Counted from the first letter of the stretch, positions 27,440-36,028 are shown. The stretch: DNA of 64,000 bases from Rhodospirillales bacterium (GCA_014323865.1 JACONG010000016.1:19685-83684), one strand, 5' to 3'. Numbers and translations: made by a program. The notes: generated by a model not told the origin, from the letters alone.

Positions 27440-28213
27440 ATGAGCACGCAACTCTTCGATCTCACGGGCAAGGTGGCGGTGGTCACGGGCTCAGGGCGCG
27501 GCCTGGGCCGTGCCATGGCCACGGGTCTGGCGGCGGCCGGCGCGAAGGTGGTGACCGCAGGCCGCACGGCTTCCGACGCCGAGGCGACAGCGGCCGAGAT
27601 CCGCGAGGCGGACCATGACGCCCATGCCATTCCGTTCGACGCATGCAGCCGCGCCGAGAACTGCCGGCTGTTCGACGAGACCATCGCGCACTTCGGCCGG
27701 CTCGACATCGCCGTGGTGAACCACGGCATCGGACGCGCGAAGCCAGCGGTCGAGGTGACCGACGACGAGTTCGCCGAGATGATCGACATCAACCTGAAGT
27801 CCGCCTTCGTCTGCGCCCAGGAGGCCGCCCGACGCATGGTCGCACAGGGCACGGGCGGCGCAATCGTCTTCACGTCGTCGACCGGCAGCCTGGTCGCCTT
27901 CGACCAGCTCTCGACCTATGGCGCGGCCAAGGGCGGCGTTGACCAGATGTGCCGCCACTTTGCCCAGGAGCTCGCGCCCCAGGGCATCCGCGTGAACGCC
28001 GTGAACCCGGGCTACATGGAACACCACATGCGCGGCGCCACGGGCCGCCACGAGACAGCGGAGATGGCCGAAGAGATCCGCCGGACAACACCCATGGCCC
28101 GGCGCGGCCGGCCCGAGGAGATGGCGGGTCCGGTGATCTTTCTTGCGTCTGATGCCGCGAGCTTCGTGACCGGTCACATCCTGCCGGTCGACGGCGGCTA
28201 CGTGGCGATCTGA
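27440..28213 (+). CDS. SDR-family NAD(P)-dependent oxidoreductase (1 of 2)
   Basis: A 257-residue classical short-chain dehydrogenase: cofactor motif Thr-Gly-Ser-Gly-Arg-Gly-Leu-Gly, structural Asn-His-Gly-Ile-Gly, catalytic Ser in Thr-Ser-Ser-Thr-Gly-Ser, Tyr-Gly-Ala-Ala-Lys (Tyr/Lys pair), and Asn-Pro-Gly-Tyr plus C-terminal Pro-Val-Asp-Gly-Gly-Tyr. Similar to 3-oxoacyl-ACP or gluconate dehydrogenases; the substrate cannot be told. It is in tandem with a second SDR (60-nt gap), sharing the same overall pattern, probably an ancient duplication. RBS GGGAGACAG. Confidence 0.85.
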   Translation: MSTQLFDLTGKVAVVTGSGRGLGRAMATGLAAAGAKVVTAGRTASDAEATAAEIREADHDAHAIPFDACSRAENCRLFDETIAHFGRLDIAVVNHGIGRAKPAVEVTDDEFAEMIDINLKSAFVCAQEAARRMVAQGTGGAIVFTSSTGSLVAFDQLSTYGAAKGGVDQMCRHFAQELAPQGIRVNAVNPGYMEHHMRGATGRHETAEMAEEIRRTTPMARRGRPEEMAGPVIFLASDAASFVTGHILPVDGGYVAI

Positions 28214-28273
28214 AGAGGGCGACTTATGCCTCTGGCTCGCTCCTGGCTGGTGCCGCAATCTCCAAAGGAAACC

Positions 28274-29068
28274 ATGAACATGTCTAACAACCTCTTCGAT
28301 CTCACAGGACGCACGGCCGTCGTTACCGGAGCTGGCAAGGGGCTGGGTGCCGAAATGGCGAAGGCGCTGGCGCGGGCGGGAGCAAACGTGGTGTTGGCCG
28401 CGCGTACAAAGGCCGATATCGACGGTGTCGCCGCGGCGATAGTCGAGGACGGCGGCACGGCCCATGCTGTCGCCTGCGATGCAACGAAGCGCAGCGACGT
28501 CGAGGACCTGATCGCTGCAGCCGTCTCACAATTCGGTGCGCTCGACATCATGGTGGTGAACCACGGTCTCGGCCCCGCCAGGGACCTGCTTGACGTCACC
28601 GACGAGGACCTCGACAGCGTGATCGGGGTCAACGTCAACAGCGCCTTTCTCTGCGCCCAGCTCGCCGGCAAGCAGATGATCGACCAGGGCCAGGATGAGC
28701 AAGGACGGGGCGGCGCGATTGTGATCACGTCATCCTCGGCCAGCCGGGTCGCCTGCTGGGGTTACTCCTACTATGGCGCCTCGAAGGGCGGGATCGACCA
28801 GCTCGTGCGCCAGCTCGCGCAGGAATGGGCACCGCACGGCATCCGCGTCAATGCGATCAATCCGGGCTACACCGACAACGAGATGGCCGGCACCGGCGAC
28901 GTCCACGACACGCCGGAGGTCGCGGCCTTCATCAATCGCTTCATTCCCTTCGGCCGCCGCGGGCGGGCCGAGGAGATGGGCGGACCCGTGGTCTTTCTGG
29001 CCAGCGACGCCGCAAGCTACGTTACCGGCCACTGCCTTTTCGTCGACGGCGGTTACGCGGCGGTGTGA
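28274..29068 (+). CDS. SDR-family NAD(P)-dependent oxidoreductase (2 of 2)
   Basis: A 264-residue classical SDR with Thr-Gly-Ala-Gly-Lys-Gly-Leu-Gly, Val-Val-Asn-His-Gly-Leu-Gly, the catalytic Ser in Thr-Ser-Ser-Ser-Ala-Ser, and Tyr-Tyr-Gly-Ala-Ser-Lys. It shares Asn-Leu-Phe-Asp-Leu-Thr-Gly near the start and the Phe-Val-Asp-Gly-Gly-Tyr end with its upstream neighbour. The ATG at 28274 follows AAAGGAAACC; an earlier ATG at 28226 would add a non-SDR leader. Probably co-transcribed with the first SDR. Substrate unknown. Confidence 0.85.
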   Translation: MNMSNNLFDLTGRTAVVTGAGKGLGAEMAKALARAGANVVLAARTKADIDGVAAAIVEDGGTAHAVACDATKRSDVEDLIAAAVSQFGALDIMVVNHGLGPARDLLDVTDEDLDSVIGVNVNSAFLCAQLAGKQMIDQGQDEQGRGGAIVITSSSASRVACWGYSYYGASKGGIDQLVRQLAQEWAPHGIRVNAINPGYTDNEMAGTGDVHDTPEVAAFINRFIPFGRRGRAEEMGGPVVFLASDAASYVTGHCLFVDGGYAAV

Positions 29069-29192
29069 CCCTCACCCTCTTGCAAGCGGGAGAGGGGATT
29101 CGCCGGTATCTCGTTCTGCGACCCCTCGCCCCTCGGGGGAGAGGGCAGCGGAGACTTGGCGGAAAACCCGCCTGGTCGGAGCCGGGTGAGGT
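29069..29192. repeat. Intergenic inverted-repeat element flanked by CCCTCACC/GGGTGAGG
   Basis: Starting right after the second SDR stop, a CCCTCACCCTC end and a GGGTGAGG end bracket about 120 bp containing two internal hairpins (CCCTCT..AGAGGG and a C/G-rich one near 29130). Elements of this composition occur between genes in many GC-rich proteobacteria. It may serve as the 3' end of the SDR operon. Confidence 0.55.
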
Positions 29193-29194
29193 GG

Positions 29195-29660
29195 CCTCTT
29201 CCTCATCGGGGTTCCGGAAGCTCTCGATCTTCGCCTGCTGCTCGGCCGAGAGCACGGTATCGGTGGTCAGATGCGGCAGGCTGTGGAGGCCGTCGAACCG
29301 GGTGCGTTTGCTTTCAGCGCCGAAGGCGCGCGCGGGCGACACGCGATCGGGCTCGTCGAGGGACCCACAAGGTGAAGCCGATCCAGCTGTCGCCGTCGAA
29401 CCGAAACCAGAGCGGCGTGCCGCAATCACTGCAGAAGCCAGGCGTCATGATGCTGGAACTCTTGAACAGCTTGGGTTCGCCGTGAGTCCAGGCAAAACCG
29501 CAAGCCTTGACCGCGGCATAGGCAGCGATCGGCCCGCCCATCGCCTTCTGGCACATGCGGCAGTGACAGACATGCGGGTTCACGGGCTTGCGGTAGATTT
29601 CCTGACGCACGGCGCCGCACTGGAAGCCACCAGTCAAGACGGCGGGACCGACGCGCTTCA
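29195..29660 (-). pseudogene. GFA-domain (Mss4-like, zinc) protein, frameshifted
   Basis: The minus strand encodes a GFA domain: Thr-Gly-Gly-Phe-Gln-Cys-Gly-Ala-Val-Arg, Cys-His-Cys-Arg-Met-Cys-Gln-Lys, Gly-Phe-Cys-Ser-Asp-Cys-Gly-Thr, with zinc-binding cysteines intact. A one-base frameshift near 29365 separates Trp-Ile-Gly-Phe-Thr-Leu-Trp from the expected C-terminal Ser-Leu-Asp-Glu-Pro part. There is no start codon of its own: the frame runs in from the upstream membrane-protein remnant. Likely inactive. Confidence 0.75.
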
Positions 29661-29882
29661 CGACGATCTCGTCGACCTGTCCGGCAAGCCAGACGATGCC
29701 GTGGAACATCGGCAGGCACAGAAGCCCGCCCACCAGCAGTTGCCAGCCTTGTGCTGCTGCCACAAGTCCTCCGGTGCGTTCGCAAAGGCCTCGACAAAGC
29801 CGAACAGCCCGAAGACGAAGATCATCCCCCGGATCAGCGCGACCAGCACCAGCGGGATCCAGATCCAACGGCTGAGTTCCAT
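29660..29882 (-). pseudogene. Small membrane protein remnant upstream of GFA gene
   Basis: From the ATG at 29882 the product begins Met-Glu-Leu-Ser-Arg-Trp and has a membrane helix (Leu-Val-Leu-Val-Ala-Leu-Ile-Arg-Gly-Met-Ile-Phe-Val-Phe). The coding then shifts frame near 29735, where the second hydrophobic segment (Leu-Leu-Cys-Leu-Pro-Met-Phe-His-Gly-Ile-Val-Trp) lies in another frame and runs into the GFA relic without a stop. It was probably a two-helix protein of about 90 residues. Confidence 0.55.
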
Positions 29883-29992
29883 CGTCAGGTCCCTCTTTCG
29901 TGCTGTATCGGGGCGCGTTCCCTTGTCGCATCCAGAACCGAGGCACGCTTCTGCGGCTCCAGTCATGCGGCGATGATCCGGTCGATCGCAAG

Positions 29993-30298
29993 TCAGCCGA
30001 CCGCCAAGGCAAGCGCATGGGCGATCGCGAGAAAGCTCGGCGGCACAACCGGCGTATGGAAGAAAAGCGCGTCCGGAGGGACAAAGGCAAGATGCTGGGC
30101 GATCCCGCACACCGACCAGAGCGAAAGGAGCCGCCAGCAAAATGGCTTCGAGCTCCCGGGGTCGTCCATATCCAGGTCAGGACTGTGCCCAACGATGATG
30201 GTATCGGAACAGGGCCGGCACGGTTGCACAGCGCGATGATGCCGGCGACGAAGACGTAGAAGATACCGGACCAGCCATCCGAGCCAGCGGAGGGTCAT
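29993..30298 (-). pseudogene. Frameshifted small membrane protein
   Basis: Just downstream of the AraC gene, the ATG at 30298 begins Met-Thr-Leu-Arg-Trp-Leu-Gly-Trp-Leu. The natural continuation (Phe-Tyr-Val-Phe-Val-Ala-Gly-Ile-Ile-Ala-Leu-Cys) is in another frame, and the C-terminal part (Leu-Ser-Leu-Trp-Ser-Val-Cys-Gly-Ile-Ala-Gln-His) is back in the first, so two compensating indels bracket about 30 codons. No family recognised. Confidence 0.45.
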
Positions 30299-30302
30299 AG
30301 CC

Positions 30303-31118
30303 TCACCCCTCCCGCGCCAGATAACGCCCCGGCGTTTCGCCGAGCGACCGGCGGAACATGGTGATGAAGGCGCTGGGGCTGTCGTAGCCCAGGTCGAGCG
30401 CAACGGTGGTGACGGGATCGCCCGCGGCAAGACGTTCGATAGCGGCCTGGAGGCGGCGGCGCTGGCGCCAGGCGCCGAAAGTCATGCCGGTCTCCTTCTG
30501 GAAGAGGCGCGCGAGCGTGCGTTCGCTGGCCCCGGCTTCCTGCGCCCAATCGCCAAGGTCGCGTCGGTCGCCGGGATTGTCGATCAGGGCCTGGGTGACC
30601 GACGCCAGCCTTGCATCATCGGGCAGCGGCAGATGGAGCGGCTCGGGTTTCAGGCGGCGAAACTCGTCGGGCACGACCGCGACCAGGCGGGCCTCGGGAC
30701 CATCGGACGGATAAGCCCGGCCGAGCGCGACGACCTTCAGGATCAGCTCGCGAAGGAAGGGCGAGACCGAAAACACACTGCAGGTCTGCGGCAACCCCTC
30801 GGTCACGCTGGGGTCGAGATAGAGCGAACGCATGGCCACCTCGCGCAGTGCCAGCACGGCATGTTCGGTGCCCGCCGGGACCCAGACCGCCTGCTGTGGC
30901 GGCACGATCCAGGTACCGCTGCGCGTGCGCACGGTCATGACCCCCCGGATGGCAAACAGGAGCTGGCCACGCAGATGGTTGTGCCAGCCCGTATCGTAGG
31001 CCACCTCGTCGCGGGCGAAGCCGAGGACCGGCAGGGCGGGATCAAGCACCTCACCGGGGTCGAAGCCGTCGGGATACAGCAGGGTGGGCTGGCCGGGGCG
31101 TTGTCCTTTTTGCGTCAT
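30303..31118 (-). CDS. AraC-family transcriptional regulator
   Basis: 271 residues: an N-terminal cupin-like sensor domain (about 25-120, with His-Asn-His-Leu-Arg-Gly-Gln-Leu) and a C-terminal pair of helix-turn-helix motifs (about 165-265, Ser-Glu-Arg-Thr-Leu-Ala-Arg-Leu-Phe and Leu-Gly-Tyr-Asp-Ser-Pro-Ser-Ala-Phe). The type that lacks a large sensor often regulates a divergent transporter; here a divergent MFS gene begins 98 nt away, making it the probable target. The effector is unknown. Confidence 0.88.
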   Translation of the reverse strand: MTQKGQRPGQPTLLYPDGFDPGEVLDPALPVLGFARDEVAYDTGWHNHLRGQLLFAIRGVMTVRTRSGTWIVPPQQAVWVPAGTEHAVLALREVAMRSLYLDPSVTEGLPQTCSVFSVSPFLRELILKVVALGRAYPSDGPEARLVAVVPDEFRRLKPEPLHLPLPDDARLASVTQALIDNPGDRRDLGDWAQEAGASERTLARLFQKETGMTFGAWRQRRRLQAAIERLAAGDPVTTVALDLGYDSPSAFITMFRRSLGETPGRYLAREG

Positions 31119-31215
31119 TGGTTGTCAGTCTAACGCAAGACGGGCAGAGGTGAACGGGCTATCCATTCATCACTGGCGTTTCCCGACGCTGCGACCAAAC
31201 GAGAAGGTCTCCGAC

Positions 31216-32460
31216 ATGGCTCGCACATCATCGCTCTTCGCCGACTGGCATGGCGTCCTGAAGGACGGCTGGCGCAGCCCGCAGATTCTGCTGCTGGTCT
31301 TTGCCGCATCGATTCCACTGGCCTTCGAGCCCTGGATGGCGCTGATCAACAACTTCGCGGTCGACGAGGTGAACTTCACCGGTCTTGAGCGCGGCATCCT
31401 GGAATCCGTGCGCGAGATCCCCGGTTTCCTCGCCTTCACCGTCGTCTACATGCTGCTGATCTGGCGCCAGCAGACCTTCGCCATCCTGGCGCTCACCATC
31501 ATGGGTCTGGGCGTGGCGCTCACCGGGCTCCTGCCCTCGGTCTGGGGCCTCTATTTCACGACGCTTCTGATGTCGACCGGCTTCCACTACCTCGCGACAA
31601 TGGAGCAGTCGCTTGCCATGCAGTGGACCGACAAGCAGCAGTTGCCACTGGTGCTGGGCCGTATCGCCGCAGTCGGCTCGATCGGCTCGCTGATCGCCTA
31701 TGCCCTGGTTTATGTTGCCTTCGAGTTTCTCGAGTCGCCCTATTGGGTGGTCTACCTGATCGCCGGAACAGCGACGATGGGCCTCGGCGTCTTCTGCTGG
31801 CTCTTCTTCCCGAAGTTCAACGAGGACAGCTACCAGACCGCCAGGATCATCGTGCGCAAGCGCTACTGGCTCTACTACGCGCTCGAGTTCATGTCGGGCG
31901 GCCGGCGCCAGATCTTCGTCGGCTTCGCCGCCTTCCTGATGGTCGCCGAGTTCGGCTACCGGCCCGAGGCCGTGGTCGCGCTGTTCGCCGCAAACCACAT
32001 CATCGCCGTGTGGCTCGCCCCACGCGTCGGCCGGCTCATCATGCGCTGGGGCGAACGGCCCGCGCTGATCCTGGAGTACATCGGCCTGATCGGCGTCTTT
32101 GTCGCCTACGCCTTCGTCGAGGTCGCCTGGATGGCCGCCGCGCTCTACATCATCGACCACCTGTTCTTCGCACTCGCCATCGCGATCAAGAGCTACTTCC
32201 GCAAGATCGCCGACCCGTCGGACATTGCCTCGACCGCCGGCGTCTCGTTCACGATCAACCACATCGCCGCGGTCACCATGCCCTGGATGCTGGGTCTGAT
32301 CTGGGTCGCCGACGAGGATGGCCGCATGGCCGTCTTCCTCGTCGGTGCCGCCATGGCCTGCATGTCGCTGGCGCTCGCCCTGATGGTTCCGCACCGCCCC
32401 GAGCCCGGCCAGGAGACCACGGTCTGGCAAAGCGGCGTGGCGCGACAGGCGGCGGAGTAG
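31216..32460 (+). CDS. MFS-type transporter
   Basis: A 414-residue integral inner-membrane protein with about 11-12 hydrophobic helices. The first follows Pro-Gln-Ile-Leu-Leu-Leu-Val-Phe-Ala-Ala, and later ones include Ile-Ala-Ala-Val-Gly-Ser-Ile-Gly-Ser-Leu-Ile-Ala. A central charged loop (Lys-Phe-Asn-Glu-Asp-Ser-Tyr-Gln-Thr-Ala-Arg) separates two six-helix halves, as in major facilitator proteins. The ATG at 31216 has an AGAAGG RBS. It is divergent from the AraC regulator, so an exporter or importer under its control is likely. Substrate unknown. Confidence 0.75.
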   Translation: MARTSSLFADWHGVLKDGWRSPQILLLVFAASIPLAFEPWMALINNFAVDEVNFTGLERGILESVREIPGFLAFTVVYMLLIWRQQTFAILALTIMGLGVALTGLLPSVWGLYFTTLLMSTGFHYLATMEQSLAMQWTDKQQLPLVLGRIAAVGSIGSLIAYALVYVAFEFLESPYWVVYLIAGTATMGLGVFCWLFFPKFNEDSYQTARIIVRKRYWLYYALEFMSGGRRQIFVGFAAFLMVAEFGYRPEAVVALFAANHIIAVWLAPRVGRLIMRWGERPALILEYIGLIGVFVAYAFVEVAWMAAALYIIDHLFFALAIAIKSYFRKIADPSDIASTAGVSFTINHIAAVTMPWMLGLIWVADEDGRMAVFLVGAAMACMSLALALMVPHRPEPGQETTVWQSGVARQAAE

Positions 32461-32512
32461 GCAGGCGGTTGTCGGCCATGGTGCAGAGTTCCCCGCAACA
32501 GGCGGCGGCACC

Positions 32513-32650
32513 ATGGGCGCTTCTCTCCGGGACAAGACCGCACTCGTGACCGGTGCGGCAAGCGGCATCGGTCGGGTGATGCCGGTGATGCCGGCGCCTT
32601 CACAACCGGCCAGGCCCTGGGACGTCAATGGCGGCTCGGCGATGCCCTGA
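32513..32650 (+). pseudogene. SDR gene reduced to its two ends by an internal deletion
   Basis: The first 21 codons from the ATG at 32513 give a perfect SDR start (Lys-Thr-Ala-Leu-Val-Thr-Gly-Ala-Ala-Ser-Gly-Ile-Gly-Arg). Only about 15 codons later the sequence matches an SDR C-terminus (Thr-Thr-Gly-Gln-Ala-Leu, then after one extra base Asp-Val-Asn-Gly-Gly-Ser-Ala-Met-Pro and a stop). About 200 codons are missing, including the catalytic Ser-Tyr-Lys. A 3-hydroxybutyrate-dehydrogenase-like ancestor is likely. Confidence 0.8.
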
Positions 32651-32729
32651 TACGGCCCGGGCCAGCGTGAGCTTGATCACCCGCACTTTCTGTGGCACAC
32701 TTCAGTTTCGTCTGCGAGGAGTGCAAGCC

Positions 32730-33630
32730 ATGGCTCATCGGTCTTTCATCCGGCCCGCGGTTTTTCTACTCATCGGTCTGCTTATTGGCGTCTCGCCGGC
32801 GGTCGCGCAGAATGGTGCTGCAGTATCATCAGTGGCGGAGCTTGAGGAGCAGCTAGAGAATCTGCGCAAACAGATCAATGATGCCAAGAATACTCCTGTT
32901 CTCGTCAAGATCCGCGATGACGCCAGCGGTTTCCAGTCGAAACTTAAGAGGGCGGCTGACGATGCAGAAGATCGATTTTTATATCTTCAAAGTGATCGGG
33001 AAAAAATCAGTTTTTTGGAAGACGAAATCGACTGGTATATGGATGAAATCGAAGATATTGAAGACGAAATCAGTTTTTTGGAAGACGAAATCGACTGGTA
33101 TATGGATGAAATCAAAGATATTGAAGACAAAATTATGCAGAATGAAGCACAGATTGCAGATATTGGGGGGGCGTGATGTCACGGAGACAGCGCTTAACGC
33201 TCTTCGGTCTGAACGGGCCAAGATTGCAGAACTTGGCGATGCATTCAAGCTTATCTTGAAGCAGATCGAAATTCGGAATGGCGAAATTATCGCCAAAGAG
33301 AACTTCCGCTTATGGGTTGCTGGTGGCTTCGGTTTGCTGGTGGCCCTTCTGATCTTTGGCCTTTTGTTGGTCGCCTTATTCAAGAAGGACATGGCGAATG
33401 CCATCTTCGGAACCGGTTCGGGACTGCAGTTTGTTGCCCTGTTTCTCATCCTGATTATCGTCGGCATGTTCGGCGTGTCGGAGATACTCGGGGACAAGGA
33501 ACTCGCGGCTATTCTGGCCGCGATCGCCGGCTATATCCTCGGCCGCTCGCAGACCGGAACCGACACGACTCAGAATGGCGACAGCGGCACGCCACAACCG
33601 GCCCCCGGCAATCCGGCCTCCGGCAGTTAG
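32730..33630 (+). CDS. Coiled-coil membrane protein split at a G7 tract (possible phase variation)
   Basis: Signal peptide (residues 1-27, ending Ala-Val-Ala-Gln), then Glu/Asp-rich coiled coil. A 63-bp tandem repeat (33004-33066, 33067-33129) encodes two copies of Ile-Ser-Phe-Leu-Glu-Asp-Glu-Ile-Asp-Trp-Tyr-Met-Asp-Glu. In the sequenced state translation ends at 33176, after 148 codons. Past a G7 run at 33165-33171, the next frame stays open to 33630 and continues the coiled coil into two hydrophobic helices (about 33310-33390 and 33425-33490) and a polar Gly/Pro tail. That part has no plausible start codon. Loss of one G would give a 299-residue protein. GC is lower than in neighbours. Family not recognised. 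Confidence 0.65.
33004..33129 (+). repeat. 63-bp tandem repeat, two copies, in coiled-coil gene
   Basis: Two adjacent in-frame 63-bp units that differ at only two positions (Glu/Lys and the last base). They encode a 21-residue coiled-coil unit. Near-identity implies recent duplication. Confidence 0.9.
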
Positions 33631-33663
33631 AACATCGTGGACGCGATCTGATCCAGGCCCGCG

Positions 33664-34765
33664 CTATCCCTTCGCCGTCTCGTAGAGGGCGTTGGCCAAG
33701 ACGCGGCAACCGGCCGCGAGACCGGCGGGCGTGGCGCGTTCGTCCTCGTTGTGGCCGATGCCGCCGGTGCTGGGCACGACGATCATGCCCGTGGGGCAGC
33801 ACGGCACCATGGACCTGGCGTCACGATCGGCACCCGACGGCATGGCCATCGCGGGAATGCCGGGTTCGCCCGCGATCCGCTCGACCGAGGCGATAACGCC
33901 GGGGTCAAAATCGGCGGGATCGCCCGCATGACGGCGCGAGACCGAAACCTCGCAGGGGCTTGCGTGGGCCGGGCGGAAAACTCGCGTTCCGGATGGCGGA
34001 AGCCGATCGTGAAAACCACCTTGCCGGGGATCGTGTCGGGCGACCCCGGATAGGCTTGGAAGCGACCCCACGGTGAAGCGCACCGTGTCCGTGGGATCGG
34101 CGAGATCCCGATGTAGCGCGTCGATGATGGCGTGTGCCGAGCGGAAGGCATCGCGCCGCTGGCCAAGCGGCACCGTGCCGGCGTGACCGTCGATGCCAGT
34201 CACCCTGACCTCGAAGCTCGAACCGCCCTGGATGCCGGTGACCGCACCCACCATGAGACCCTCGCTTTCGAGCCGGGGGCCCTGTTCGATATGAGCCTCG
34301 ATGTATCCCGCCATCGCGATCCCGCCGCACCGATGTTCGGCATCCGGTGTCACGGCAACAAGCGTGCGTTCGAGTTCGTCCTTCAGCACCGCACCGTCCG
34401 GAGCGGTAGCGTCCCACAGCTCCTCGATTGTGTGTCTGGTGGAGAACACAAGGCTTCCGGTACAGCCGGGTGCATAGCGGCAGCCTTCCTCGTTGGCCCA
34501 GACCACCGCCTCGACCGGGCGGCGGTGCCCGAGCCCACCGGCGGGCTGCGTGTCGAGATGTGAGCCCGACCGACAGCACGGCCTCGGCGTCGGGGCCGTC
34601 TTTGCGCACGAAGAGATTGCCGGCCTCGTCGGCGATCAGGCGAAAGCCGCGTTCGGCAGCCCAACCGGCCAGCGTGGCGCGCGCCTTGCCGTTATCCTCG
34701 GTGAGTGCCTGGCGGTTGACCCCGCCATTGCCAGTCCTGCCGAACTCGGCGATCCTGATTCGCAA
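33664..34765 (-). pseudogene. M20-family amidohydrolase (N-carbamoyl-amino-acid hydrolase/allantoate amidohydrolase type), broken
   Basis: Five blocks of an M20 hydrolase can be followed in three frames. The start, near 34765, is Met-Arg-Ile-Arg-Ile-Ala-Glu-Phe-Gly-Arg-Thr; Ser-His-Leu-Asp-Thr-Gln-Pro-Ala-Gly-Gly needs removal of one inserted base; then Val-Val-Trp-Ala-Asn-Glu-Glu-Gly; then Gly-Gly-Ser-Ser-Phe-Glu-Val and Asp-Gly-His-Ala-Gly-Thr-Val-Pro; two more frame changes follow near 34080 and 33950 before an intact C-terminus. About 30 residues between Gly-Gly and the Trp-Ala-Asn-Glu-Glu block are deleted, including the bridging Asp-Gly of the metal site. Nonfunctional. Confidence 0.85.
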
Positions 34766-34787
34766 AGTCGCTGGTCCGTGCCACGGC

Positions 34788-35243
34788 TCAGCTCTTCTTC
34801 CGGAACGCCACGCTGCGACCGGCCCAGTCGGGAAGCGGAATGGGCGTGACCGTGGCGAGCTTCGCCAGCACCTCGTCCGACATCGGGCCCACGCCCTGTT
34901 CCTGATGGTAGTGCAGGGTCATGGCCTCGAAGGTGGCGCAGATGCGGTCATCGACCCTCATGACATGGCCGAAGATGGCGCGCCTGGCGTCGTGGCCCAG
35001 ACACATGCTCTCGAAACGCAGGGTCTCACCCTTCTGCACCTCATCGAGATACCGCACATGGGACTCCACCGTCATCATGGCGAACCCGGTTTCGTCGAAG
35101 TAGGCGGTGCCGACCCCGAGATGGGCCTGAAACTCCCAGGATGCATCGCTGGCAGCGACCACGTAGTAACCCTCGTTCATGTGGCCGTAATGATCGGTCC
35201 AGGCTTCGGGCACCTCGACCGAGTAGAGTTCCAAGCCGCTCAT
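34788..35243 (-). CDS. Acyl-CoA thioesterase, hotdog fold
   Basis: A 151-residue hotdog-fold protein: catalytic-type Trp-Thr-Asp-His-Tyr-Gly-His-Met-Asn, Val-Glu-Ser-His-Val-Arg-Tyr-Leu-Asp-Glu-Val and Gly-Glu-Thr-Leu-Arg-Phe-Glu-Ser-Met. It is similar to the thioesterases found in carnitine/betainyl-CoA degradation operons, but no carnitine genes are present here. The ATG at 35243 is used; an upstream in-frame codon would add 41 residues outside the fold. Neighbours on both sides are decayed, yet this frame is intact. Confidence 0.75.
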   Translation of the reverse strand: MSGLELYSVEVPEAWTDHYGHMNEGYYVVAASDASWEFQAHLGVGTAYFDETGFAMMTVESHVRYLDEVQKGETLRFESMCLGHDARRAIFGHVMRVDDRICATFEAMTLHYHQEQGVGPMSDEVLAKLATVTPIPLPDWAGRSVAFRKKS

Positions 35244-35380
35244 CGTGCATCTCCCTGATGTTGCCCGAAACCTACCAGCGCGGTCCCCGGCAACAAGCAC
35301 ATCAGGGGCATTTCCCGACCGACGGAACGAGCCTGGTCTTCGGATCATGTCCGATTCCGTTCTCACTCCCGACCGAGGCC

Positions 35381-36028
35381 ATGGCCAAGGCCGCGCCCAT
35401 CACCCGGCGCGCGCTGAAAGCCCTGATGAAGCGCTCGAATGTACCAGCGCTGATGCGCCTGCCGCTCTGGCTCGGCCTGCTCGGCTGCACGGGCACACTG
35501 ATCCGGCTGGCGATGGGCATCTGGTGGATGGTAACGGCGATGTTCGTGCACGGCATGGTCATGGTTCGTCACTTCTCGCTGCAGCATGAGTGTATCCACT
35601 TCACCTGCTTCCGCACCCGCAGGGTCAACGAATGGGTGGCGCACTGGTGCGGCCTGGTGATCTGCGATCCGGCGATCTACTTCCGCTGCGAACACTGCGA
35701 CCACCATACCCAGGTCGTGGGCCGCGATCCCGAGCTGATCCCCCTAGCCGACAGCGTCTGGGGCCACCTCGAACCGGACGACATCACGCCGGTCAAACAT
35801 GCGGGCCGCCGGCTTGCCGTCTACAACGCCACCGACGCCCGCCGCAGTCATGGCGGCGCCGATCTCTGCGACGGCTATCTCGACGGCCCCCTGATCGAAG
35901 GCCCCCTGCACCAAGGCTTCTTCGACATCCACACCGGAGAAGCCAGGGGCCGACCCGCGACAAGACCCATCAAGGTGCTCACGTGCCGCGTTCACGACGG
36001 CATGGTGCGGATCAGGTCTGAAGGATGA
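35381..36028 (+). pseudogene. Chimera: fatty-acid-desaturase N-terminus joined to a Rieske ferredoxin lacking its cysteines
   Basis: The first 130 residues are a membrane desaturase with two helices and the boxes His-Glu-Cys-Ile-His and Glu-His-Cys-Asp-His-His. The third His box and second membrane pair are missing. From about 35773 the protein switches to a Rieske-type ferredoxin (Asp-Ile-Thr-Pro-Val-Lys-His-Ala-Gly-Arg-Arg-Leu-Ala-Val-Tyr). The expected Cys-x-His and Cys-x-x-His ligands read Arg-Ser-His and Gly-Pro-Leu-His: both histidines remain and both cysteines are replaced, so no 2Fe-2S cluster can form. A deletion between two genes best explains it. Confidence 0.8.

Noticed and set aside
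33004-33129. CRISPR array or minisatellite
   Set aside because: There are only two adjacent 63-bp units in frame with a coding region and no spacers, so it is an internal gene duplication.
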